Source: DATHVI01 sp035461385 (lineage in GTDB: Bacteria; Actinomycetota; Thermoleophilia; Solirubrobacterales; 70-9). From it: a DNA stretch of 64,000 nt. A program made the translations under genes and the position numbers. The stretch covers positions 5,433 through 69,432 of the forward strand of contig DATHVI010000051.1 of assembly GCA_035461385.1 (NCBI GenBank). The letters run 5' to 3'. Under the pieces are notes generated by a model. That model did not search any database. It saw only the letters and a list, made by a program, of their open reading frames with translations, and was not told where the DNA came from. This document shows, piece by piece, positions 49,418-58,100 of this stretch. Positions within the stretch are counted from its first letter, which is position 1; each line of letters starts with the position of its first letter.

Positions 49418-50421
49418 TCGCCGGCGCGCTCCCACTCGCAGTCTCGTTCGACTTCCTCACCGCCTGGGACTTCTGGATCGGCGTCTTCATCATCGCCGGC
49501 GTCTACGGCGTCTTCACCCTCGGCCTCCAGATCAACGTCGGGTACACCGGGATCATCAACTTCGGCCAGGCGGGTTTCATGGCCCTCGGCGCCTACGCGA
49601 CGATCGTCTTCACGGTCACGCTCGGGATGCCGATGCTGGTCGGGCTGCTGCTCGCGACCCTGGTGACGATCGCGGCCGGCCTCTTGATCGGCCTCCCGTC
49701 GCTGCGGCTGCGCGCCGACTACTTCGCGATCGCGACGATCGCGTTCGCCGAGATCATCCGGCTGACGGGACAGAACGCCCGCGGCCTCACCGGCGGCAAC
49801 CAGGGAACGATCTCGATCGAGCTCGAGCAGGAGCGGTTCTTCATCGACGGCTGGACGACGGTATCGAGATCGATCGAGGACAACGTCCTCGACCCGATCG
49901 GCCTCGGAGCGAGCGAGTTCAGCAACCTACCCCTCCTGGCGCTGATCTGGATCACCCTGATCGTCCTCGTCATCGTCCTCAACCGGCTGATCGCGTCCCC
50001 CTGGGGCCGGGTGCTGAGGGCGATCCGTGAGGACGAGGATGCCGCCCGCGCACTCGGCAAGAACGCCTTCGCCTACAAGCTCCAGTCACTGACGATCGCA
50101 TCGACGCTCGGTGCCCTCTCCGGGTTCTTCATCCTGCTCCAGCTTCAGACGGTCAACCAGGACGTCTTCCAGCCTCTGGTCACGTTCGTCGGCTACGCGA
50201 TCCTCGTCCTCGGCGGCCTCGCGAGCTTCGCCGGCGTGATGGTCGGCGCGGTGATCCTCTGGACCGTGCTCGAGGGGATGCGGTTCCTCGACCTGCCGCT
50301 CGGAGCGGACAAGATCGCCGCCATGAGGTTCATCTTCGTCGGCCTGATCCTGATCTTGCTGATGGCCTTCAGGCCGCAAGGAGCGCTCGGGAAGCGGGAG
50401 GAGATGGTGCTCGGTGAATGA
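49414..50421 (+). CDS. livM: Branched-chain amino-acid-type ABC transporter permease LivM
   Basis: The second permease, 335 residues, begins at a GTG that overlaps the livH stop (GTGA). It has the LivM hallmarks LGLQINVGYTGIINFGQAGFMALGAYATIV, GLPSLRLRADYFAIATIAFAEIIRL, RGLTGGNQG and ALRAIREDEDAARALGKN-like coupling loop, then FVGYAILVLGGLASFAGVMVGA. Together with LivH it forms the translocation pore for LivG and LivF. Confidence 0.95.
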   Translation: MIAGALPLAVSFDFLTAWDFWIGVFIIAGVYGVFTLGLQINVGYTGIINFGQAGFMALGAYATIVFTVTLGMPMLVGLLLATLVTIAAGLLIGLPSLRLRADYFAIATIAFAEIIRLTGQNARGLTGGNQGTISIELEQERFFIDGWTTVSRSIEDNVLDPIGLGASEFSNLPLLALIWITLIVLVIVLNRLIASPWGRVLRAIREDEDAARALGKNAFAYKLQSLTIASTLGALSGFFILLQLQTVNQDVFQPLVTFVGYAILVLGGLASFAGVMVGAVILWTVLEGMRFLDLPLGADKIAAMRFIFVGLILILLMAFRPQGALGKREEMVLGE

Positions 50422-51283
50422 CGACGCCAAGGCAGCCCGAGGCGACGGAGCGAAGCCGATCCTCGAGATCGTCGACGTCTGGAAGCATTTCGGCGGCATC
50501 CACGCCGTCGCCGGAGCGAGCTTCGCGGTCCCCGAGGGGTCGATCACCGCGCTGATCGGCCCGAACGGCGCCGGCAAGACGACCCTGTTCAACGTCATCA
50601 CCGGCTTCTATCGCCCCGATCGCGGCGTGATCGCCTACGAGGGCCGCTCGGTCTTCGGCAAGCGCCCGCACGCGATCGCCAAGGCGGGGATGGTGCGCAC
50701 CTTCCAGATCACTAAGGCGCTCGCCGCGATGCCGGTGATCGACAACATGATGCTCGCCGCCCCCCACCAACCGGGCGAGCAGCTCCCGACGCTGATCGCC
50801 CGCCCGCTCGCGTCGCTCAATCGCGAGCGTGAGGTCCACGACCTGGCGCTCGAGCTGCTCGAGCGCTTCGACCTGCACACCAAGGCGGAAGACTACGCGG
50901 GCACGCTCTCGGGCGGCCAGCGCAAGCTGCTCGAGCTCGCCCGGGCGCTGATGGCCGAGCCGCGGATGGTCCTGCTCGACGAGCCGATGGCCGGCATCAA
51001 CCCGACCCTCGGGCGGCGGCTGCTCGACCACATGCACGAGCTGCGCGAGCGCGAGGGCGTGACCTTCCTGTTCATCGAGCACGATATGGAGGTGGTCATG
51101 AACCACTCCGACGAGGTCGTGGTGATGGCCCAGGGCGATGTGATCGTCAAGGGCCCCCCGCACGAGATTCGCAACGACAAGCGCGTGATCGACGCCTACC
51201 TCGGCGGCGGCGGCGGGGAGCTTGCCGACGGCGGGCCGAGCGAGGCCGGCGCCGGCGAACCGGCCCGGGAGCCGAACCGATGA
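50414..51283 (+). CDS. livG: Branched-chain amino-acid-type ABC transporter ATPase LivG
   Basis: This 289-residue ATPase has Walker A GPNGAGKTT, signature LSGGQRKLLELARAL, Walker B MVLLDEPMAGI and switch His FLFIEHDMEVVM. It carries the LivG-type extension between Walker A and signature (TFQITKALAAMPVIDNMMLAAPHQ). The GTG at 50414 overlaps livM by 8 bases. About 25 Gly/Glu-rich residues extend the C-terminus. Confidence 0.95.
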   Translation: MNDDAKAARGDGAKPILEIVDVWKHFGGIHAVAGASFAVPEGSITALIGPNGAGKTTLFNVITGFYRPDRGVIAYEGRSVFGKRPHAIAKAGMVRTFQITKALAAMPVIDNMMLAAPHQPGEQLPTLIARPLASLNREREVHDLALELLERFDLHTKAEDYAGTLSGGQRKLLELARALMAEPRMVLLDEPMAGINPTLGRRLLDHMHELREREGVTFLFIEHDMEVVMNHSDEVVVMAQGDVIVKGPPHEIRNDKRVIDAYLGGGGGELADGGPSEAGAGEPAREPNR

Positions 51284-52047
51284 GCGCCCCGGTGCTCGAG
51301 ACCGAGGGCATCGTCGCCGGCTACACGCCGGAGGTCGACATCCTCACCGGCGTCGAGATCAAGGTCGACGAGGGAGAGATCGTCACCATCGTCGGCCCGA
51401 ACGGCGCCGGGAAGTCGACCCTGATGAAGGTTGTGTTCGGACTCGTCATCCCGCGCGAGGGCCAGGTCCTGCTGCGCGGCGAGGACGTCACCGGCAGCCT
51501 TCCGCACGAGATCACCCGCAAGGGGGTGAGCTACGTCCCCCAGCTCGACAACACCTTCCCGAACCTGACCGTCGAGGAGAACCTCGAGCTCGGCGCGATC
51601 GCCGGCGGCGACGACCCGGTGCGGACGCGGATCGAGCGGATGTACGAGCTCTTCCCGCGCTGCGCGGAGCGCTACAGCCAGCCGGCGGGGACGATGTCGG
51701 GCGGCGAGCGCCAGATGGTCGCGATGGCGCGGGCGCTGATGCCCGACCCGCAGATCCTGCTCCTCGACGAGCCCTCAGCCGGCCTCGCGCCGGCGTTCGT
51801 CGATGCGATCTTCGAGAAGGTGATCGACATCAACCGCTCCGGTGTGACGATCCTGATGGTCGAGCAGAACGCGCGGCGGGCGCTCGGGATGTCGGATCGC
51901 GGCTACGTCCTCGACCTCGGGCAGAACCGCTTCGAGGGCCCGGGGCGCGAGCTGATCGAGGACCCGAAGGTGGCCGAGCTCTATCTCGGCGGAGCTGCCA
52001 GGGTCGACCGGGTCGCCGAGGCCGAGGAGATCCTCGAGGGGGAGTGA
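51280..52047 (+). CDS. livF: Branched-chain amino-acid-type ABC transporter ATPase LivF
   Basis: This 255-residue ATPase has Walker A GPNGAGKST, the LivF block YVPQLDNTFPNLTVEENLELGA, signature MSGGERQMVAMARALM, Walker B ILLLDEPSAGLAP and switch TILMVEQN. The ATG overlaps the livG stop (ATGA). A strong hairpin terminator follows 12 bases after the stop. Confidence 0.95.
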   Translation: MSAPVLETEGIVAGYTPEVDILTGVEIKVDEGEIVTIVGPNGAGKSTLMKVVFGLVIPREGQVLLRGEDVTGSLPHEITRKGVSYVPQLDNTFPNLTVEENLELGAIAGGDDPVRTRIERMYELFPRCAERYSQPAGTMSGGERQMVAMARALMPDPQILLLDEPSAGLAPAFVDAIFEKVIDINRSGVTILMVEQNARRALGMSDRGYVLDLGQNRFEGPGRELIEDPKVAELYLGGAARVDRVAEAEEILEGE

Positions 52048-52058
52048 GCCCCGAGACG

Positions 52059-52084
52059 ACGGGGCCCCCTTGCGGGGGCCCCGT
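52059..52084. terminator. Bidirectional hairpin between livF and the binding protein
   Basis: Perfect 11-base arms (ACGGGGCCCCC and GGGGGCCCCGT) around a 4-base loop. It lies between the convergent stops of livF (52047) and the binding-protein gene (52112). No T-run on either side. Confidence 0.8.
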
Positions 52085-52111
52085 ACGTTCGGAATTGCTG
52101 CGTGGCGGCGG

Positions 52112-53389
52112 CTACTCCTCCGCGGCGATGTCCGTCTCCTCCTTGACGCTCAGCTTGCCGTTCTGGTAGGACCACTCCTCGTAGGTCGCGGCGGTCGGAT
52201 CGCCGTTGTCGTCGAGGTTGATCGGACCGGAGACGCCCTCGAAGTCGATGTCGTCTCCGGCAAGCAGCGCCTCGATCGCCTCCGTGAGCTGCGTCCAGTC
52301 GTACTGGTCACCGGGCGGCGCGGAAACCGCCTGGACCTGCTCCTGGATCGCCGTGCCCTCATTCGACCCCGCCGCAATCGCCGCGAGCGCGCAGAGCATC
52401 ACCGCGTCGAAGTTCTGCGCGTCGAAGGTCTGGCGCCCGGGACCCGGGGCGCTGGTGAACAGCTCGTCGAACGCATCCGCCGCGGGCCCGGAGCGGACCG
52501 AAGGCCGCGTCCCGCTGGCGCCGTCGAGCGCGTCCGCCGGAATCGAGTCCGGGATCTGGTCGAACGCCAGCCCGTCGGCGGTGAACAGGTTCGCCGGGTC
52601 GAAGTCGCCGGTCCGGGCGAGCGCCGAGCCCACCTGGATGTACGGCTCCTCGAAGTCGATGATCACGTACCCGTCGGGGCCGCCTTCGACGATCTGGCCG
52701 GCCTCGGAGTTGTACGAGGCCTGCTCGACGTCGTAGAGAACCGGACCGGTCGCCTGACCGCCCTTTTCCTCCCAGTTCTCGACGAAGTTGGTGATGATGC
52801 CCTCGCCGTAGGCGTCGTTGCGGGCCGCCGTCGAGATCACGGCGTCGGTCCCGAACTTCGCTTCGACGGCGTCGGCCAGGACGATGCCCTGAAGGGCGTC
52901 GGACGGAGCCGTGCGGAAGACGAAGCCGTCATCCGGGAGATCGGTGATCTCGGGGCTCGTCGAGGCCGGTGAGATCAGCGGTATCTGCTGCGCCGCGGCG
53001 ACCGTGCGACCGACGGGGATCGTGTTCGCGGAGGCCCAGGCTCCGGCGAGGCACGTTGCGCCGTCGGAGACGAGTTGCCGGGCGGCCGACTGCGCAGCCT
53101 GGGGCACCGTCTCGGTGTCGGCGTGCGAGACGCTGACGGTGACGTCCGCATCCGTCTCCCCGATCGCGTTGTTGAGCTCGTCAACAGCGAGATCGGCAGC
53201 CTTCTCGCCGGGAGGCCCGAACTGCGACAGGTCGCCGGTCAGCGGCACCAAGTCGCCGATTTGAAGCTCGAACGAGACGTCTTCTGGTGCTTCGCCATCG
53301 CCGTCGTCGTCATCGCCACCGCAGGCGGCGAGGCCGAACGCCAGCCCGGCGACCGCAAGGGTCAGCAGAAGCAGCTTCAGTTTGCTCAT
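52112..53389 (-). CDS. livJ: Substrate-binding lipoprotein of the branched-chain amino-acid-type transporter
   Basis: This 425-residue protein has a lipobox signal (LLLLTLAVAGLAFGLAACGG, lipid Cys23). A type I periplasmic-binding-protein fold follows (IGDLVPLTGDLSQFGPPGEKAADLAV, ARQLVSDGATCLAGAW, PLISPASTSPEIT, DAYGEGIITNFV). The ATG at 53389 follows AGGAGAG. The domain could bind branched-chain amino acids, amides or urea-like substrates; specificity is not readable. It points toward livHMGF from the other strand, so the transporter genes are in two transcripts that meet at the terminator. Confidence 0.92.
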   Translation of the reverse strand: MSKLKLLLLTLAVAGLAFGLAACGGDDDDGDGEAPEDVSFELQIGDLVPLTGDLSQFGPPGEKAADLAVDELNNAIGETDADVTVSVSHADTETVPQAAQSAARQLVSDGATCLAGAWASANTIPVGRTVAAAQQIPLISPASTSPEITDLPDDGFVFRTAPSDALQGIVLADAVEAKFGTDAVISTAARNDAYGEGIITNFVENWEEKGGQATGPVLYDVEQASYNSEAGQIVEGGPDGYVIIDFEEPYIQVGSALARTGDFDPANLFTADGLAFDQIPDSIPADALDGASGTRPSVRSGPAADAFDELFTSAPGPGRQTFDAQNFDAVMLCALAAIAAGSNEGTAIQEQVQAVSAPPGDQYDWTQLTEAIEALLAGDDIDFEGVSGPINLDDNGDPTAATYEEWSYQNGKLSVKEETDIAAEE

Positions 53390-53560
53390 CGACTCTCCTC
53401 TCTCGGATTCCGGATCGTCCTGATCCACACGCATAACGGAACATACCCTTATCACGCCCGGCGGGGGGAATCGCGACCGATTCGATGCATGATTCCTGCC
53501 CACGGACGCAACGTTCGGTCGCCGATCGGCGCGCGGCGACGACTCGAGCGCCCGCCTCGC

Positions 53561-53589
53561 TTGACATCGGCCCCTCCGTGTACGAACAT
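53561..53589 (+). promoter_or_regulatory. Promoter of the imuB-dnaE2 cassette
   Basis: A perfect TTGACA (53561-53566) stands 17 bases before GAACAT (53584-53589), a -10 with matches at the key second and sixth positions. The start codon is 11 bases further on, so the transcript would be nearly leaderless. The LexA-type palindrome overlaps the -10. Confidence 0.5.
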
Positions 53590-53598
53590 CTGTTCGTA
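53581..53598. promoter_or_regulatory. LexA-type SOS box
   Basis: An 18-base perfect palindrome with 7-base arms TACGAAC and GTTCGTA and centre ATCT. Its core CGAACATCTGTTCG is exactly the Gram-positive SOS consensus CGAAC-N4-GTTCG. It ends 2 bases before the ImuB GTG and covers the -10 region, so bound LexA would block the cassette. Confidence 0.88.
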
Positions 53599-53600
53599 TC

Positions 53601-54845
53601 GTGATCGCCTGCGCCCTCATCCCCCGCCTGCCGCTTCTCGCGGCGATCGGAGGACGCCGCGAGATGCTCGGGAGGCCGGTCGCGCTGGCGCCGGAGCCCG
53701 AGGGGCCGCAGGTCGTCGGCGAGGCCTCGGGGTCCGCCGAGGCCTATGGCATCCACCCCGGGATGCGGCTCGCCGAGGCGCTCGCCCGCTGCCCCTCGCT
53801 CGCCCTGGTCCCTTCCGATCCGGCGCGCGCAGAGGCGGTCTGGGAGGACGCGCTCCGGCGGCTCGAGGCGATCGGCGCCGCCGTCGAGCCCGGGCGCCCG
53901 GGCGAGGGGTTCTTCTCGGTCGAGGCCCTGCGAGGCCTCTACGGCTCGCCCGAGGACGTGCTCGCACGGGCGCGCCGGGCGCTCGGGCGCCGGGCGCGAC
54001 TCGCAGCGGGACCGAGCAGGCTGTGCGCCTACGCGGCCGCGCTCCGGGCCCGTGCCTCGAAGCCGCCGCCGGTGATCTCCGGGCCGAGGGCGCAACGACT
54101 CGTCGCCGGGCTGCCGGTCACGATCCTGCACGACCGGCTCGCCGGCGATCGGATGCGCGGCGCGGCCGGCCGCGCCCGATCCGATCGCGAGGCGGCGGAG
54201 GTGGCGGCGATCGACGCGCTCGCGCGGCTCGGCGTGCGGATGCTCGGGGAACTCGCCTCGCTGCCCGCGGAGGCGATCGCCGATCGCTTCGGCGAGCCGG
54301 GGCTGCGGGCGCTGCGGATCGCCCGCGGCGCCGAGGGGCCGCTGCGACCCCGCCAGGCGCCCGACGAGCTCGCCGAGGTGCTCGAGCTTCCGGAGGCGGC
54401 CTCGGGCCAGCAGCTCGAACACGCCCTCGGGCTGCTGATCGACCGGCTGCTCGCCAATCCGGCACGGGACGGCCGCAGCTTCCGCCGGCTGCGGCTCGAG
54501 GCCCGCCTCGCCGGCGGGGGTGGCTGGCGGGCCGAGGCGGCGCTCCGCCGTCCGGGTGCCGAGCGCGAGCGTCTGCGCCTGGCGCTGGCACCGAAGCTCG
54601 ACCGGCTCCCCGGCCCCGCGCGGGCCCTCGGGCTGCGGGCGCTGGTGATGGGCGAGGCGGCAGGCGACCAGCCGCAGCTCGCCCGCTCGCCCTCAGACGA
54701 GCGCAGGGATCGGCTCGCCGAGGCGGTTCGCCAGACGCGAGCGGTGGCGGGACGAGACGCCCTGCTGCGGGTGGTCGAGGTCGATCCCGATTCTCGGATC
54801 CCCGAGCGCCGATCGCTGCTGGCGCCGTTTCCGGAGTGCCTGTGA
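53601..54845 (+). CDS. imuB: ImuB-like Y-family polymerase homologue, catalytically inactive
   Basis: ImuB proteins are pseudo-polymerases that bring DnaE2 to the beta clamp for translesion synthesis. This 414-residue protein has the Y-family palm-finger-thumb pattern (GMRLAEALARCPSLALVP, FFSVEALRGLYGSPEDVLARARRAL, LARLGVRMLGELASLPAEAIADRFG, a little-finger-like C-terminus). The N-terminal motif that should hold the metal Asp reads IACALIPRLPLLAAIGG, and the second motif, normally SIDE, reads SVEA. Both losses mark ImuB rather than DinB. The ending is short and has no obvious clamp motif. A LexA box precedes it and dnaE2 follows. Confidence 0.85.
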   Translation: MIACALIPRLPLLAAIGGRREMLGRPVALAPEPEGPQVVGEASGSAEAYGIHPGMRLAEALARCPSLALVPSDPARAEAVWEDALRRLEAIGAAVEPGRPGEGFFSVEALRGLYGSPEDVLARARRALGRRARLAAGPSRLCAYAAALRARASKPPPVISGPRAQRLVAGLPVTILHDRLAGDRMRGAAGRARSDREAAEVAAIDALARLGVRMLGELASLPAEAIADRFGEPGLRALRIARGAEGPLRPRQAPDELAEVLELPEAASGQQLEHALGLLIDRLLANPARDGRSFRRLRLEARLAGGGGWRAEAALRRPGAERERLRLALAPKLDRLPGPARALGLRALVMGEAAGDQPQLARSPSDERRDRLAEAVRQTRAVAGRDALLRVVEVDPDSRIPERRSLLAPFPECL

Positions 54846-54888
54846 GCGAGCGACATTCATGTCGCGAGAGCAGCATGTGCCGTGAGGT

Positions 54889-55167
54889 ATGCCTGTGAGC
54901 GCCGACGCGGGATGCCGTGGCGTCGACGGGCCGGGCGCCTACTGGCCGCGGCCGGTGCCGGTCGTCGCCGGCGACGACGGCGCTCCGCGCGCGGTCGCCG
55001 GCGTCGCGGTCGAGGCGGTGCGCGAGGAGTGGCTGGTGGAAGATCGCTGGTGGACCCCGGAGCCCCTCCGCCGCCGCTACTTCGAGCTCGTGCTCGCCGA
55101 CGGGCGGAACCTGGTCGTCTTCCGTGAGCCGGCGGAGACCGGCCGCTGGTTCGAGCAGCGGGCATAG
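54889..55167 (+). CDS. Small protein between imuB and dnaE2, DUF6504-like
   Basis: This 92-residue protein has VEAVREEWLVEDRWWTPEPLRRRYFELVLADGRNLVVFREPAETGRWFEQ, a compact beta domain rich in Trp and Arg. Small proteins of similar pattern (DUF6504-like) occur beside ImuB/DnaE2 in Actinobacteria. The ATG at 54889 is possible, but GTG at 54895 lies 7 bases after TGAGGT and may be the true start. It ends 2 bases before dnaE2, so it is part of the SOS operon. Its function is unknown. Confidence 0.68.
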   Translation: MPVSADAGCRGVDGPGAYWPRPVPVVAGDDGAPRAVAGVAVEAVREEWLVEDRWWTPEPLRRRYFELVLADGRNLVVFREPAETGRWFEQRA

Positions 55168-55169
55168 CG

Positions 55170-58100
55170 ATGTACGTCGAGCTGCACGCTCACTCCTCGT
55201 ATTCGTTCCTCGATGGCGCCTCGCTGCCCGAGGAGCTGGCGGCGACGGCTGCCGAACGCGGCTACGGGGCGTTCGCGCTCACCGACCACGACAACCTCTG
55301 CGGAGCGATGGAGCTCGCGCAGGCGTGCGCACCGCTCGGGGTCCGCCCGATCCACGGGGCCGAGGTGACACTTAGCCCGCCGTCTCCTCCGCTTCGCGTC
55401 CGGGGACGGCGGGGTTCGTGGCGGGGCGGGCTGAGCGAACCCCCGTTCCACCTCACGCTCCTGGTCGAGAGCGCCGCTGGGTGGCGCAACCTCTGCCGGC
55501 TCCTCACCGCGGCCCACGCCGGGACCCGGCCAACGCCCGGTCGCGAGCCGCTCCCCCCCTCGGTGTCGCTCGACCAGGTCGAGCGCCACGCGGAGGGGCT
55601 CGTCTGCCTGTCGGGGTGCGCGCGCGACGGGGCGCTGGCGGCGGCCTTCGCGCGCGCCCGGGGGCGACCGGGAGCAGCCGAGGCGAACGCCGTCGCAACG
55701 CTCGGCGAGCGCCTCGTCGCGGCGTTCGGGCGCGAGCGCTTCCGGGTCGAGCTCCAGCGGCCGCTCTGGCGTCGCGACCGGGCGCGGAACCGCTGGCTTG
55801 CGGGATTGGCCGAGCGGCTCGGCGTTCGCTGCGTCGCGACCGGGAACGTCCACGCCCACGACCGTTCGCGGGCCGAGCTCCAGGACGCGCTGGTCGCGAT
55901 CCGCTTGCGGGGCACGCTCGAGGAGACCGAGCCGCAGCGGCGGGGCAACGCGAGCTCGGTGCTCGCCACCCCGGCCGAGATCGCAGCGCGCTTCAGCGAC
56001 CACCCAGACGCGGTCGCCGAGACGGCGCGGCTGGCCGAGCGACTTCGCTTCGACCTCCGCCGCGAGCTCGGCTACCGCTATCCGGGATCCGAGGACCCCG
56101 ACGCCGACCGCACCCTGGCCGAGATCTGCCGGGCGCGGCTCGAGCACCGCTATGCGGGCACCCCCGAGCGCCCCGAGGCCGAGCGGCGGCTCGAGGAGGA
56201 GTTGCGAGTGATCCGCTCGCTCGGGCTGTCGGGGTTCTTCCTGCTGCACTTCGACCTGCTCGAGCTCGCCCGCGAGGTGGCGATCGAGGTCCGCGGGCGA
56301 GAATCTGCGCGATCTTTGCTCCCGCCGGGGCGCGGGCGAGGGTCGAGCGTCAGCTCGGTCGTCTGCTACCTGACCGGCCTCTCGCACGTCGACCCGGTGC
56401 GTGCGGGCCTGTTCCTCGGGCGCTTCCTCAACGACGAGATCACCGAGATGCCCGACATCGACCTCGACTTCCCGCGCGACATCCGCGAGCGGCTGATCCC
56501 CCGCGTCCACGAACGCTACGGGCCGGAGCGCTCCGCGCTCGTGGCGGCGTTCTCAACCTACCGGTCGCGCGGAGCCGTCCGCGACCTCGGCAAGGCGCTC
56601 GGACTGCCGCCGGCCGAGGTCGAGCGCGCGGCGGCGATGGTCGACGCTTACGCGCACCCGCGCGAGGTCGAGCGCGATCTCGCCGAGGCGCTCGGCGCCG
56701 GCCGGGCGGGGTCGGTGCGCTGGCGGGTCCTCGCGCGGCTCGCACGGGAGGCCTGGGGGTTGCCGCGCCACATCTCCCAGCACCCCGGGGGGATGGTGCT
56801 CTCGACGACGCCCTTGATCGATCTCTGTCCGATCCAGCCGGCGGCGATGGAGGGGCGGCAGCTCGTCCAGTGGGACAAGGACTCCTGCTCAGACGCCGGG
56901 TTCTTGAAGATCGACCTGCTCGGGCTCGGGATGCTGTCGGCGGTCGAGCGCTGCGTCGAGGAGGTGGCGCGTGCGCGCGGCGAGCGGATCGACCTCTCGC
57001 GAATCCCGCTCGACGATCCCGAGGTGTTCGCCGCAATCCGCGCCGCCGAGACGACCGGCGCGTTCCAGATCGAGAGCCGGGCGCAGATGCAGATGCTCCC
57101 CCGCAGCCGTCCGGAGTCGATCGAGGACCTGACCGTTCAGGTCGCCCTCGTCCGCCCGGGGCCGATTCAGGGAGGGGCGGTGCACCCCTATCTCGAACGG
57201 CGCCGCCGGCTGCGCGATGACCCCGGCTACGAGGTCCCCTACGAGCACCCGGACCTCGAGCCGATCCTCAGCGACACGCTCGGGGCGATCGTCTTCCAGG
57301 ACCAGGTGATCCAGGTGGCGATGGCGCTTGCGGGCTTCAGCGCCGGCGAGGCGGAGGGGCTGCGGCGGGCGATGAGCCGCAGGCGCTCGGAGGCGGCGCT
57401 GCTCGCCTACGAGAAGCGGTTCGTCGCCGGCGCCGTCGCGCGCGGGATCGACCGCGGGCTCGCCGAGCGGGTGTTCGAGCAGGTCCGGGGGTTCTCGGGC
57501 TTCGGGTTCCCGAAGTCGCACGCCGCCGCCTTCGCGTTGCTCGGCTACCAGTCGATGTGGCTGCGGGTCCACTACACGCCGGAGCTCCTGAGCGCGCTGC
57601 TGAACGAGCAGCCGATGGGGTTCTACCCGCCGGACTCGCTCGTCCACGAGGCCCAGCGCCGCGGCGTCGAGGTGCGGGGCGCCGACGTCAACCGCTCCGG
57701 GGTCGAGTGCACGGTCGAGGGCGCCGCCGGCCGCGAGCCGGTGGTTCGGATCGGGCTCGGCTACGTCAAGGGGATCGCCGAAGAGGAGGCGCGGGCACTG
57801 GTCGGCGAGCGCGAGCGCCACGGTCACTACGCGGACCTCGCGGGCCTCGCCTCACGCTCGGGCATGGGGGGCGACGGTCTCGAGCGACTCGCCTGGTCCG
57901 GGGCGTGCGCTTCGCTCGGAGTCCCCGCGGGGGAATCCGGGAAGGCCGGCGGTCGCCGCCGTGACCTCTGGCGGCTCGGCGTCGCTAGTGGAGCTCGCCG
58001 GATCCGCCGCCAGGCCCCAACCCAGCTCGCACTCCCCCTCCCCCTCCCCTCCCCGCCCCGCCTCCCCGAGCTCGAGCCGTGGGAGCGGATCGTCGCCGAC

